The notes: a model not told the origin generated them from the letters alone. DNA of 64,000 bases from Micrasema longulum (GCA_022494885.1 JAGVSM010001127.1:1-64000), one strand, 5' to 3'. Positions 31,551-42,571 are shown, counted from the first letter of the stretch. A program made the numbers and translations.

Positions 31551-32019
31551 GAATTGAATTGAAAATCAAATAATTGAACACTTTTAGACAAAAAATATAC
31601 CCATATTCTATTTTTCATACAGAAAACTTAATTAAATTTACGTTTCTGTAATAATTGTTATTTTTAATATTCTTTAATAAAATGCATGCTTCCACTTTCC
31701 ATTATGTTGTATCCCAGCTCAACACAGGGCTCTTGGCCTCATAGAGTTTGGGATACTTTTTTTGTGATACGTATTTTTATATGAATAAATAAAAATAAAT
31801 AAACAGCATTTTTCGTACTAAACTTACTAACAAAATATTATTTTTACTACTTATTGCTTCACTATATCAAATTGTTCGACAGTTCTACACATTGAAACAT
31901 TACCTCATTATTTTTTTTTCCTCGAAAATCTGCGGTTATGCTTATCGTCAATTTTATTTTACTAAACATATGTTTTTTTTTTATTTTGCATGTTCGTTAA
32001 ATTATATTTAAGGCAATTT
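31551..32019. other. AT-rich, LINE 3' UTR scrap
   Basis: 31713-31805 (CAACACAGGGCTCTTGGCCT, then AATAAATAAAAATAAATAAA) looks like a LINE 3' end. 31570-31640 resembles MITE C. Nothing coding. Confidence 0.4.
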
Positions 32020-32170
32020 ATGCCAACAATGTTTTAAGTATGTCTAAATGTTAGCAGACAGGCTAGATTTCCTCCCGAGGGAGTAATTCAGATCTAAATT
32101 TGTTGCAACAGAGATAAAAAAACATTTTCGAGTAGGGAATATGGAAGTCTAGGCAGAATGGTGAATGTTA
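32020..32170. mobile_element. LIR copy 6, diverged half
   Basis: AATGTTTTAAGTATGTCTAA, TTTGTTGCAACAGAGATAAA, GAATATGGAAGTCTAGGCAG and AATGGTGAATGTTAC mark an old LIR arm fused to the element centre. Confidence 0.55.
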
Positions 32171-32179
32171 CAAAGAGTT

Positions 32180-32345
32180 TTTTTTATAAAAATAAAAGAC
32201 GAGTGATACTTTAATTCACAAATTTGGTATATCCAGAGACCGGTTTCATCGCTTTCGCGACATCTTCGAGACTGGTATCTTTATTAAGGAGTTAAATGTA
32301 TTTCGGGATAAATATAAACTTTTTTAAATTATTTTTTCTGTATTT
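32180..32345 (-). mobile_element. Retroelement end with ribozyme motif (minus)
   Basis: The minus strand shares with 43132-43215 the ribozyme motif and the following TATACCAAATTTGTGAATTA, AAGTATCACTCGTCTTTTAT. The two copies are over 80-90% alike by eye. This position (motif close to a terminus) fits a Penelope-like pseudo-LTR. Confidence 0.6.
32233..32275 (-). ncRNA. Hammerhead-like motif, type I
   Basis: Minus strand order: CCAG(T) for stem I, CTCGAAGA (consensus CTGANGA with one extra C), stem II TCGC/GCGA around GAAA, GAAACCGGTC with stem III ACC/GGT and cleavage base C, then CTGG for stem I. The extra C in the core is shared with 43132-43174 and may impair cleavage. Confidence 0.5.
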
Positions 32346-33036
32346 GTTGAATATTAAGCACGTTGAATAAAAAAATTACACGCGTCGTTAAATCGGAAGT
32401 ATTATAAAAATCTCACTTTTTTTTAATAATAGTATTTATCAATAGTGTATCGTAGACGCCGACACTGATATTTTTTTTTAGATCAGGTATAAAGAGCCAG
32501 TATTTCAAAAATTTTAGGAATAAATAAGCTTTCGCATAATTCTAAAAAAAGTAGCCACTTCCAAATTTTTTTTGTATCAATAAAAGATCTAAGGGGCTTA
32601 TCATAAATATTATGTTATAATTAAAGTTATCCTCTTAATTTAATTCAGACACATTTTATTTATATATTTCTACCGACATATTGAAACCATTTTATTCTAT
32701 TTATATACCATTTTATTCTATATTCTTAGTTATATAATGAAACCTGTATAAAACACCAATGTTGAATTTCATCAATATTTGTTTTTAAAAACCTGTACAA
32801 ATAAAATCAATATTTACATAATTATTATATTAATTTCAAAGTGATACCTTTACAAATATTTAAAAATAATGGATGGCTTTCCCCAATATAACCAAAATAT
32901 ACCTCTAAAATATACTCAGTATACCCTTATTGATTTTTAATTACTCTACTTATTTTGGCTTGTAAAGAAATCTACAATCATGAACAGCAATTATTTTTAG
33001 TATATAAGGAAACTTTGTATATATTTAAGTTAGTTT
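32346..33036. other. AT-rich, no supported gene
   Basis: Low-complexity sequence; nothing recognised. Confidence 0.4.
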
Positions 33037-33069
33037 GTTTGAAAATGGCCTAACAAAACGAAACGCGTT
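33037..33069 (+). ncRNA. Weak hammerhead-like remnant
   Basis: TTTGAAAATGGCCTAACAAA precedes GAAACGCGTT, in which ACG/CGT could form the short stem III. The core is two or more changes from CTGANGA and stem II is not clear. Following bases (CCAAATTTATAATTG) resemble the other element ends. Confidence 0.25.
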
Positions 33070-33480
33070 ACCAAATTTATAATTGAAACCATTTTATAAA
33101 TTCAAAAATGTGTTTTGTTTTTATGCGAAAAATAAAATAAAAATAAAGTATCTGGATGCCTCTATGCATGTGGCTACGTCACTATTCGCTATGACACGGT
33201 CGACAGTATAACCTCCATATTGCCTGACACAGTGATCTTGAAATTCACTGTTGAAGTAATGCATCTAACGACATTCTCGACAAAACAAGAAATTAAATAT
33301 TACTGCAGACAATAATCCTCTTTCTGTTATACCTTACAGAATAATTACTTGTGCAACATACTGGCGGTATGATTGATTGGAATAATTGAAGAAATCGTAA
33401 ATTGTTACTAATTACGATCGTTTACGTAAAATAAATAGACATTAGTGAGAAAAATATACAGTTTTTCTATCTATAATTTG

Positions 33481-33526
33481 ACTAGCTTTTACCCGAGGCT
33501 TCACTCACGTGGTATAAGGGTGAAAA
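33481..33526 (-). mobile_element. Helitron-type 3' end
   Basis: On the minus strand the sequence runs CACGTGAGTGAAGCCTCGGG then TAAAAGCTAGT, ending in CTAGT. This form of end is common among insect non-autonomous Helitrons. The body upstream is not recognised. Confidence 0.5.
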
Positions 33527-33569
33527 AAAACGCAATAATATCCATTTTTGATCTGGATAAAGTCATAAA

Positions 33570-34800
33570 ATAGATGCTTACATAAACAAAGAACGACTAA
33601 TTGAAATTAAAAATGTTAAATATTTGGGACTAACAATAGACATATAATTGACATGGACAACTCACGTCAATAATGTAATTAGCAAAATAACAAAATTATC
33701 AAGTTTTTTCAACGAAAAAAGAAAAAAAATCTTATGTATGAAGCCTATGTCAAATCAAAAAAAATGTTATATGCCACAACTATGGGTAACAAGAAACCAA
33801 AATGACCACATGGCAAGAATATTGGGTAGCCTCATCCCAAGCCAAGGGAAGACATCTTTTCCAATTGAAACCAAATGTAACAGAAAAGCCTTGGTTTTCC
33901 AAAGTGATTTTGAACAAATTTGAGACATCTTCCATATGCAGAATGCGTATTGGACACTGTTGTTACGGTTCTCACCTGTTCAGAATCCATGTCCGGGACT
34001 CTGCCATGTGCGAATGTCAGCTTGAGGAGGAAGATCTAAATCCTGTTTTTTTTATGCCCCGTTAATGATCGTTATCCTGAGTTCCTATCCGACCTCTCCG
34101 ATATCAACGTCCCGTTCCCTATTCACAATCTTACTCTCTTGTCCCCCCCCCCCAAAAACGTGTGTTTAAAATTATATGTAAATATCTAGTTATAAATGGT
34201 GTTAAGCTGTAAATACGTTATATTATTATATGTATATATTATATTAACTACTAACTTACTAACGTGTATTTATTATATTACTATAACATGTGTAAATATG
34301 TAAAAAAAATATATTTAAAAAAACTAGACACTGGCCAGAACACCCGAGTTGAGAGGTGAAAAAGCCATTAAAAAACGAAGAAGAAGAAACCAAAATGATA
34401 TAAACAGACTAAAACGACAGTAAAATAAAATATAGAAGCTAGTCTATGACCTCCCTTATCTAACACCAACTAAAGAACTCTTTAAAAAAACTTAACAATT
34501 AAATGTTAATGAACTTTTTCAACTGGAATATTTAAAATGTATTCATAAGTTATCCACTGATATCATTGTAAACAAAAAAATAAATATGGACATACTACAA
34601 GAATATCAGAACAATATCACATACAACAATTCAAAACGAGACAAGGACAGTCGAGACTAATAAACCGGGGACTGAAATTATACAATAAACTACCAGACAA
34701 AACTAAACAAAAGACTCGGACAAACTTTTCAAAAGATGTAAAAAATATTATTATCAACAACGGAGTATGAAAAAAAAAAATATATATTATTTTTGTAAAA
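33570..34800 (+). pseudogene. LINE RT fragment split by another LINE
   Basis: 33575-33805 reads NKERLIEIKNVKYLGLTI, LTWTTHVNNVISKITKLSSF and, in another frame, YATTMGNKKPK. It resumes at 34399 with KLVYDLPYLTPTKELFKK, LNVNELFQLEYLKCIHKLST and decayed C-terminal sequence to about 34770. The two parts join in order once 33806-34398 is removed (one duplication copy included). The host LINE was already 5'-truncated. Confidence 0.8.
33806..34383 (+). mobile_element. Nested LINE C-terminus with 15-bp TSD
   Basis: The frame from 33802 reads WQEYWVASSQAKGRHLFQLK, PWFSKVILNKFETSSICRMR and IGHCCYGSHLFRIHVRDSAM CECQ: the RNase H / zinc-knuckle end of an I- or R1-type LINE ORF2. It ends in a GAAG-type tail (AAAAAACGAAGAAG). 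AAGAAACCAAAATGA stands at 33791-33805 and again at 34384-34398, a perfect 15-base target-site duplication. Confidence 0.9.
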
Positions 34801-35576
34801 TGAATGTTATAATCCGTAAGGGTTAATAAATAAATTATCAAATAAAAAAATACATTTTTCAAACAATTTTGCTCATTGATACTATATTTCATTATTAGTT
34901 TTAATCCTTTTTTGATTTTTGGATTCACAAGAAAGAAGCCTATTTTAATTGTCTTCTCCCCGGCTATCTCTGTGGAAAAAATCAAGTCGATTAGCCGCTC
35001 CGTCGAGACGTGAAAGACACACAAATAAACAACAACAAAAATTGGCATTTATAATATTAAGTAATTCTTTACCATAGTTACGACTGGTTGCCAATGTTTA
35101 TTTATCTATTTTTGCGCATTATTTTTTTTGTTGTGAAAATATAACTGATAATCTATTTATTTGACTCTTAAAATACTGTGCTAAAAAATGCACAAACGGT
35201 GCTGTAACGTCGTGTTACATTAAGCAAAATACGAGATATTTGAAAATAAAAAATTATATGTCGCTACCAAATAGTTAAATCCGCCGCTGAACAGAGTGGC
35301 TAGGCTGTTTATTAAATGTCGGCATTCATCTCATCGAAAAAAACAAATACGGTTCGGTCAATTCATCCTAATTAAGTATTTTGGATAGTCGCAATAATTT
35401 TCTTCAATAATGAACATTTATGTCAGTTCAATCATCATGTTTGATTTCACGTGTTCATATTTATTTGACGTTTAATCATCAGTGTGGCCATATATGAAGC
35501 AAAGCGTAAACGCACGCAAAAAAATAAAATCCCTCTCTACCTCGCGATAAGATTCAGAGTTGCACGAAATGTTCAG
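34801..35576. other. No supported gene
   Basis: AT-rich. The minus-strand frame at 34617-35048 is a shadow and shows no domain. Confidence 0.4.
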
Positions 35577-35795
35577 GGCCCCGATTACAATGGGAAGTTT
35601 ACATTTATCTTCAATTTTATCTACCAAGTAAAATTAAGTTTTCTGTATGAAAAGCAAAAATGCATACATTTTTTTCTTCTAAACATGTTCAATTATAAGT
35701 TACCGACGAAGATACTAATTTTCGTGCACATATATCGTTTTTTTTTAATAGGCAGTCGAAGATAACTCTGTTAGCTTCCCATTTTAATCAGGTCC
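35577..35795. mobile_element. MITE family C, well-preserved copy
   Basis: GGCCCCGATTACAATGGGAA at the left and CTTCCCATTTTAATCAGGTC at the right form the TIR; inside are TTATCTTCAATTTTATCTAC and CAGTCGAAGATAACTCTG. Confidence 0.75.
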
Positions 35796-36029
35796 AGTAA
35801 ACAAGATTTCGTGATTGTGCGATTTCTAAAACATTATATATAACTCTTGGACCGAATGAGATAATTTCAATCTATAAAGAAATTAAATGTGAACAAAATA
35901 TTTTTTCTGATAGTAATAGTATCTACGTGTTATAATAGTGTATCTGGGACTACTGATGTTTTTTGCATTAAAACAAAATGAACTTCAAATTTTAGATTTT
36001 TATAACGATATATACGAGTATTATAGTTT

Positions 36030-36715
36030 ATTTTAGGTAACTCAATTATAACTTATGGCAAAATAGGATGGGGAGGCTAATAAATCGCTATTAAAACCTC
36101 TCAAATCTGCTCAAAAATCAATAATTAAAATAATTTTTAAAAAGCCCTTCAGGTACCCCAGCGTCAAGTTATTTGAGGAATTTGAGATCTCAGATATAAG
36201 GCAATGATATATTTTTAGATTAATAATGTTTGTGAAAGCAAATTATTCTACCAATTCCCAAAAGGAACACTCCCACACTACCAGAAGTCAAACTAAAGGA
36301 TGGGTCATGGGGTCTACCACAAACTCTGAATTCGGGCAAAGAAATTTCAGGTTTCTGGGCCCCAAATTATTTCATATGTTACCCAAACATTGCAAAACCA
36401 TGACCCGGATTCAGTTAAATAAATTTGTAAAAAATTGGTTACTGAGTTTAGGTCGCAAAAATCGGAAAATTTACTTAAAAATATTTTTAAATAATACAGG
36501 GTATTAATTCATATTGTATAACTGTATAATAAATTAACTAGTAGGTAGTAATTTAATTGTTTATTTTGCATAAAAATGTCTGCCTTAAAACAGGTTGTAC
36601 CTAGTTAGGCAGACTAGACATGATCCAGAGAAATCTATTACCTTAGTGTGTGTGTAGTGGATAAGGTAATTGTTATTTTTGTTAATAAACCATTATTATT
36701 ATTATTAATGTGGAC
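36030..36715 (+). pseudogene. LINE RT C-terminus with 3' UTR and ATT tail
   Basis: Frames read YGKIGWGG, LLKPLKSAQKSIIKIIFKKP, FRYPSVKLFEEFEISDIRQ, a stop, then an open frame at 36226-36504 with EHSHTTRSQTKGWVMG, SEFGQRNFRFLGPKLFHMLP and LNKFVKNWLL. This is the complete C-terminal end of a LINE ORF2, in good shape. The 3' UTR (TGTCTGCCTTAAAACAGGTT) ends with ATTATTATTATTATTA near 36705. A UTR-only copy lies at 5436-5650. Confidence 0.85.
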
Positions 36716-36894
36716 TTTGGTGGTTTTTTTTAATTTACGTATAAAATATCTTTTGGCGATAATTTCTGCATTTTTAATTTCATAGCGGCAAAAGCGGTGT
36801 TTCATCCTCTAGAGAGCAGATAAAAGATAAAATAGCGTATTTAAGACTATTATATTTTTATTTTCATTTCTAAATTATCAGTTAGGGCTTTACT

Positions 36895-37350
36895 TTCGTA
36901 CAACTTAATTTGTAAGCATGCGTCGAACTCCGAGTATAAACACAAGTTGGTACACGATTACAACGCCAGGTTTACTAGTATGGCTGTACTAGAGCTACAT
37001 AGCTGTTCCTAGATATTGTAATCAATATGGCAAAAGGACACTGCTATACAATATATCTTAAATATTTAACATGTTATCAAACAATATTAAAAATACTGAG
37101 TTAAATACAGGAGGATGACGTATGCTCAAATTATGGTTAATAGAAAAAATATTTTTATAATAGTGATAGTTTTTAGATTTTGATAGTGTAGTAAAATATG
37201 GTATTACATGTAACGTTTTTTAAGTAAAATAATTATGAATGATCGAAGCAATTTATAAGAACCTGCTGACAATTTGTATGTGTACTTCTCAGCGGGACTT
37301 TGATTTAAGAATATTATGTAAATATTTTTGGCATTTATTTTATTAATTAT
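36895..37350 (+). pseudogene. LINE RT C-terminus, paralogue of 13560
   Basis: SEYKHKLVHDYNARFTSM, then with frameshifts QYGKRTLLYN and a 3' UTR with AATGATCGAAGCAATTTATA and AACCTGCTGACA. It is more decayed than 13560-13830. Confidence 0.65.
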
Positions 37351-37511
37351 TTACACACAATATTACATTTTAATTATTTTTTAAAACATTCCTAATTTTT
37401 TTTTTTTTATAGGACTCACCAAGCTAATTTATATGGCTTGTCGGTAAAGATTCTTTACATTAAATCATATGATAGCACTACATAGTTGTATAATTACTAC
37501 TAACTTAAATA

Positions 37512-37690
37512 AGGCGGCCTCCGTGGTGTAGTGGTCAAGACGCTTGACTCACACACGAAAGGTTCCGGGTTCGATTCCCGGTGAGAACACAAAAAAAAGT
37601 GATTTTTCTCAAGCCTGGGTGTTCTGTGATGTAATTCACCACTGTAATTGGGCCTCCTGGCCTGTTGTGGTGCAAAAAAATAAATTGTAT
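37512..37690 (+). mobile_element. SINE family 1 (tRNA-Val-like head), full copy
   Basis: The head reads GGCCTCCGTGGTGTAGTGGT (box A), CTTGACTCACACACGAAAGG (an anticodon loop like tRNA-Val CAC) and GGGTTCGATTCCCGG (perfect box B). The body has AAGCCTGGGTGTTCTGTGAT and ATTGGGCCTCCTGGCC and ends in an A-rich tail. The 3' part recurs at 15603. Transcription by RNA polymerase III is expected from the boxes. Confidence 0.85.
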
Positions 37691-37820
37691 TAAATGTAAC
37701 GTTTTTCATGTAAAATTATTTTAATGATCGAAGCAATTTATAAGACGATTTGTGTGTGTACTTCTCAGTGTGACTTTAATTTAAGAATATTATGTAAATA
37801 TTTTTGAAAAATAAATTTAA
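37691..37820 (+). repeat. Duplicated LINE 3' UTR beside the SINE
   Basis: TGTAACGTTTTTCATGTAAA and ATCGAAGCAATTTATAAGAC repeat 37207-37262, and AAGAATATTATGTAAATATT repeats 37305. The SINE stands between the two UTR copies. Confidence 0.7.
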
Positions 37821-38385
37821 AAAAAATAAAAATTCAAAAAATATTTTTTACGACGAAAGTGGACTTTGGACTTTATTCACGTATAAATAAGTTCATTATT
37901 ATCATTTCTGCATTTTTAACTTTAAAACGGCAAAAGGTGGACTGTTGTGTCTTATCCTCTAAGGTAGGTACAGAAATTATGTACAAGAAGTTGCATAAAT
38001 AAATAAAATTAATGTTTTGTTATATGAGAAAGAAAAGAAAGGAATAATATCGCTTTATATGATGATGAATTAGCAAAGTGACAATTTAGCAAAGCAGAGC
38101 GAAGTAGTGGCATAATGTATAAACATCTCTAGCACTCGTACTATTGACATTGGCCATGGCACTACTTAACTTGTAACCGACTGAAAAGTGTGCCAGGGCC
38201 AAATACGCATGCTCAGACTCGGCCGTTGGTACATTTATACCTACACACTCATTAATTACACGTTTATCTGTATTGGTACACACCAACACACTGATAACAG
38301 GCATCGCTGGATACTTGAACCGAATAACAGTCATCTTCGATATTTCCCTGTCCTTATTGGGATGAAATTGAACCAGAATCCTGGG
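37821..38385. other. No supported gene
   Basis: The minus frame at 38086-38334 is open for 82 codons without a recognised motif. GC content is a little raised at 38100-38260. Confidence 0.3.
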
Positions 38386-38391
38386 TCACAC

Positions 38392-38653
38392 CTTCACCAT
38401 GACGTCATAGTTGAAGATAAATTCTCCCGAGCGATTACGAAGATACACAACTGACCCCCCCATCTTCAAGTTTTGGGTAGGTACACCGATATGTAACAGG
38501 GGAAGCGAACGTCACGGTACACGTATCTACGCACCAAAGTGGCATAGCTTCATTATGACGTCATAGTTGAAGATAAAATTCTCCCGACCGATTAAGAAGA
38601 TACACTACCGATTCCCCCACCATCAAGTTTTGATGTAAGTACATCGGTTTGTA
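38392..38653 (+). repeat. Tandem pair, 156-bp period, with CRE-like sites
   Basis: CATGACGTCATAGTTGAAGA, then AAATTCTCCCGAGCGATTA and CATCTTCAAGTTTT, recurs 156 bases later as TATGACGTCATAGTTGAAGA, AAATTCTCCCGACCGATTA and CATCAAGTTTT. Each unit holds TGACGTCA (38400-38407 and 38556-38563), the CREB/ATF palindrome. Non-coding. Confidence 0.75.
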
Positions 38654-38751
38654 CCGACGGGTATAACACCTCAATACGTTTGTCTACAAATTGAAAGTGA
38701 CAAAAATTTTGTTCCACTGAGCAATTTTTCCTTTTATTACGATTTATTTAA

Positions 38752-39037
38752 ATTTATTTTAACAGAGAAGAAACCATTTTTAAAAAGGGAATATGGAAGT
38801 CTAGGCATTTACAGGGCTTTTGACCTGTCATTGGCTGGTTTGAGTGGCCACTTTGCACACCCATTCTACCCATGTTTGAACATCCACACTTCCTCAACTC
38901 CTCCATCTGTTGACTTTTGTGAAGTAAAAGAGCTGAAACCTTTATCACATTTATCACATATCAAATTTAAATATGAACAACTCCCTTGGGAGGAAATCCA
39001 ACCAGTCTGCAAGCATTTGGACATAATCAAACATTGA
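38752..39037. mobile_element. LIR copy 7, diverged
   Basis: Left arm AAAGGGAATATGGAAGTCTA, GGCATTTACAGGGCTTTTGA and TGAGTGGCCACTTTGCACAC; centre GTAAAAGAGCTGAAACC; right outer arm CAACTCCCTTGGGAGGAAAT and AAGCATTTGGACATAATC. The arms no longer pair well. Confidence 0.65.
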
Positions 39038-39111
39038 CGATTTATTTAAATTAAAATTTTTAATCGTTCTAAGGTTGGCACTTTTTTCTTAAAAGCCTAT
39101 TAAAACTATGA

Positions 39112-39375
39112 GTCGGCCTCGTGGTGTAATGGTCAGCGCGTTTGCCTACCATGCAAGATGTCTCGGGTTCGATTCTCGACATAATTGATTGGAAATATTT
39201 ATTTAAAAGGATGTTTTTACACTGAAAATATTTCATAGTCCCTGGACTGGTACCTGAAGCGTGAGACTGATCATTTTACCTCTTTGCAACAAAAATGAAT
39301 AAGATACGATGCGATCGGTGTATTAATGCAGTGCCCTATGCACCATTTGGTTCGGAAAGGGAATGATGATGATGA
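39112..39375 (+). mobile_element. SINE family 3 (tRNA-Gly-like head), full copy
   Basis: GTCGGCCTCGTGGTGTAATG (box A), GCCTACCATGCAAGATGTCT and CGGGTTCGATTCTCG (box B), body with GTCCCTGGACTGGTACCTGA and GCAGTGCCCTATGCACCATT, tail GGGAATGATGATGATGAAAA. Other copies at 10561, 55907 and 59087 (all minus). The ATG-repeat tail resembles the end of the LINE at 53405-54255. Confidence 0.85.
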
Positions 39376-39426
39376 AAAATATGAGAGAGAAATAGGTCAA
39401 TTTAGAAGTCGGATTAAATGCTGACA

Positions 39427-39526
39427 TAACTGTTTGTTTTGAAAACGATCGCCTAGATGCGTAGCTAGATTCTGCCCTATTTACATATAAGAGCATCTAG
39501 GCGCTCATTTTCAAAACCGACAGTTA
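39427..39526. mobile_element. 100-bp palindromic element
   Basis: TAACTGTTTGTTTTGAAAAC with GATCGCCTAGATGC, and GCATCTAGGCGCTC with ATTTTCAAAACCGACAGTTA, are inverted repeats over about 34 bases around a loop of about 32. A small foldback MITE. Confidence 0.7.
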
Positions 39527-40392
39527 CGAACAATATTATGCGTAAAATATTACAACAAAAATATTACAATTCCAAATGGTTTACTATCTTCCTGAGTGTA
39601 CCTATAGATATTTTTATTTCAAGTAAACCTTAACACATAAGAAAAAATATATATCACATAAGTGTACATCAGACCATTTTAAATAAAATATTATGCCCTT
39701 CGGAATCTCCGAAAATGTCAGAATATCGAGTACCCTGAGACAAATACATGTGTATATAAAACATTCATTAAAGAGAAACATATCCAATCGAATTGAATCA
39801 CTAGCAAAACAGACATATAATTTTAGTAAGATGTAAAGAGACGGTAATTATCAGGCAAGCGTTTCCTAACCTCAGGTTGCGGAAGGATAACCTAAGGTAA
39901 CCTCAGGTTACCACAGTGACTCGACGGAGTTTTTTCGCACAGTATGTTAAAGGTTAACAGAGTTATCTACAATTATCTAAAATCAAATTATCTGTTCGAA
40001 AATGTGAATATAATTTGTTACATTTGATTTTCGAAAAATATTTAATTACAATGAGGAAGTTCAGTGGTTTTTGCAATTTTTTTTTTGTTAATAGACTATT
40101 AAACTAAGCCATTTTTTTTTCATTTTTCTACATCGTATTATCAGCGCTAAGATTTTTAAAAGTTTTGTATTTCTGAAATAACTTTTAAGATTCTTTTCCG
40201 GTTATTCTCGATCACTTCTTCCCATTGGTCTATCCACGGCAAGCAAACCGGAAATCTCCCATAACTCTCATATCGTCGGTTGATTCATTCATATGAACTG
40301 GTTCATACCAGTGACGTCATTCAAAGTAGTTTGTTTTTATTAAAATGTTTTTTACTATTTTTTTATGCCTACGCCTATTATTATAATTATAT
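39527..40392. other. No supported gene
   Basis: Contains a purine-pyrimidine patterned stretch with CCTAACCTCAGGTT and GGTAACCTCAGGTTACC near 39868-39912, a local imperfect palindrome. Nothing coding. Confidence 0.4.
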
Positions 40393-40825
40393 TAGAATTT
40401 CACCGGTGTAAATATGGAAAATATTCCAAAACTGCCATATTAATTTATTAATTTATTTATTATTTACCAAGCTATTTATTACATTTAGCCAGCGGTTGGC
40501 AAGCCAAATGTCAAGAAAACAAGTCGCCATAGTAATTGTAATGAATTTTTCACTTTTTTGTATTAGATACTCCTGGCTGTTTTGCAAATACAATATATTG
40601 TATTATTTTTTATAGTAAACGCCGAGTTTTCGCTGATGAACTGTATTTATTTACGAGAAAAACATAAAACAAACCGACACGAGCGTTGACTTAGAGATTA
40701 TACACGCGCTGACTTATGACTACAATAACTTAAGTATGTTTATTATTGTTCACTGGGATCGCTCAAATGCTTAGTATGTTTTTAAGCACGTCGATAGTTA
40801 TTTGTGATTGAGCTACTGGTAATCT
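40393..40825. mobile_element. TIR MITE family B, second copy, truncated
   Basis: This is the inverse of 2734-3125: TTTCACCGGTGTAAATATGG, CGCCATAGTAATTGTAAT, ATAAATACAGTT complement and, at the right end, AAGCACGTCGATAGTTATTT GTGATTGAGCT. The left end stops before the second TIR, so one end has been lost. Confidence 0.75.
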
Positions 40826-40974
40826 CAAAATGAAATACAGCAATATTTCATTAATTACATACTTCATGCAATTAATACACTATTTTAAAGTTGCAAACTA
40901 TTTCAATTAGGTGACTGAAGGGCGCCGGTAGAGTTAAGTAATAATTATAATAATCTTAATTAATGTTGTTTGAC

Positions 40975-41504
40975 CTATAGTCCTTAAAATGTAACATGAT
41001 TAGAATGACAGTTGTCAGAAAAAGTGACGACATAACTTTGTAGTAACGTCAAAGGAGTTATTTATATTGAAACACGAACAATCATTTGTATCTGGCGTGT
41101 TAATTTATTTTTTTAAAACAATGCTTGAAACATATATAAAATCAGCTTTAAAACTAAAAGAAAACTAAACTAAACCTAATTATTAACGGCGTTCTTACGA
41201 GGTTACATCATTTTGCAAAAACGTTAGAGATGGGACAAATTGATCAATGTAAATTGATCGAATAAAAAAATAATTCATTTGATGTTGTTCATGAAAAAGG
41301 TATAAATGTCTCATTTTTTGGTGAATAATTGTGTTAAACACACTATATTAGGCTTGTTTTTGCGTTTTTAATATCAATTTTAAGAAACGGAGTTTCATGA
41401 TTGCATGAAATAACTGATAAAATCGATTTGATCAGTGATCAGTAATTTCCCATCACTAGTTTGACAGCTGTAATTCTAATTAAGCTATATTTTAAGGACT
41501 ATAG
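40975..41504. mobile_element. TIR MITE family T1, copy 2 (530 bp)
   Basis: Ends CTATAGTCCTTAAAATGTAA and TATATTTTAAGGACTATAG. It has TIRs better preserved than copy 1 and lacks about 20 bases of its interior. Confidence 0.85.
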
Positions 41505-42571
41505 CTGAAGGCCCACATGAGTGTCAGTGGCGAATCGTCAAAATAAGCGATTATGCACAGTTTACCATTATATTTAACTTTCGATAATAATGTTTTATAG
41601 TAAATATGTTGATAGGAAAATAAATAAAATGATTGAATTACCAAATTAATTCACTACCACCGCTTATATCTTCCTACAAAAAAATATCTATGTAGTGCGC
41701 CCAGCCTGTTCTTAGTGAACTAGGAAACTAGCCGATTACCTCAGCCTAAATCCTCCATACAAAAAAGTACACTATATAATATTACATCTTTAATCCAAGG
41801 CAGCTTTTTTAGTACTATAACAAGCTTGCAGATTACAAATATTATTTGAAGATTCTCTATTTGGAAAATAGTATTTTGAACATCATTTTCGAAGGAATAT
41901 TTTTCTTTGATAGGTTACATTACTTTGATAGGCATTGAACGGGATGGCGATTATATGCAAAAATAGTGACAACATACCGTATTTTTTTTCAAATACGCTT
42001 TTTCTAATTAAATATAAAAATCTAATACATTTTGAAAATGCCGCCTCGCACTATGAAATTTAAAGTCTTAATTTCATATCAATCTTTTCAGTTGCTATTT
42101 TTAAAAACGTGTTATTTTAAAATATTTTTACGTGTGTTAGTTGTTCATACATGCTTTTGAATCAAATATCGATTTTATCAGTATGAAGTTCACATGAAAT
42201 TAATTACAGTGTATTATTTTATATGTATTTTAATATCAGTAGGTCAATGGGTAAAATAAATATGACCTTGCCTTATATACTCATTACATATACATATATC
42301 TAATTTAGCTGACCACCGAGTACATAACATTATCAGAACATTATGTACTAATAATAATAAGTATTTCGCGACATTTTTGCATACATTGCAAGGTCTTACT
42401 AAATACTTGTTTATATTACGTAAATTAATGCTTGTACTGATTATAATTAATTTCATTCATTTCAGTTTTGATATCAAACTAAATGAAAAAGAAAATAATT
42501 CTGAAAAACAGCATATATTAGCGATCTACAAGCTGAGGTTTTGGATTCGTTTTCTGGCAGACGGTCGTTAA
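41505..42571. other. No supported gene
   Basis: AT-rich; small open frames near 42377 are noise. GGTATACTT-like and other repeats were not resolved. Confidence 0.35.

Noticed and set aside
34617..35048. 143-codon minus ORF
   Set aside because: AT-rich frame opposite a LINE relic, with no motif.
39112..39185. Possible tRNA gene (also 37512-37585 and 29383-29455)
   Set aside because: Acceptor stems do not close and each head continues into a dispersed body; these are SINE heads.
39868..39912. CCTCAGGTTA-type local palindromes as a binding-site array
   Set aside because: Only two or three imperfect units, no evidence beyond simple duplication.
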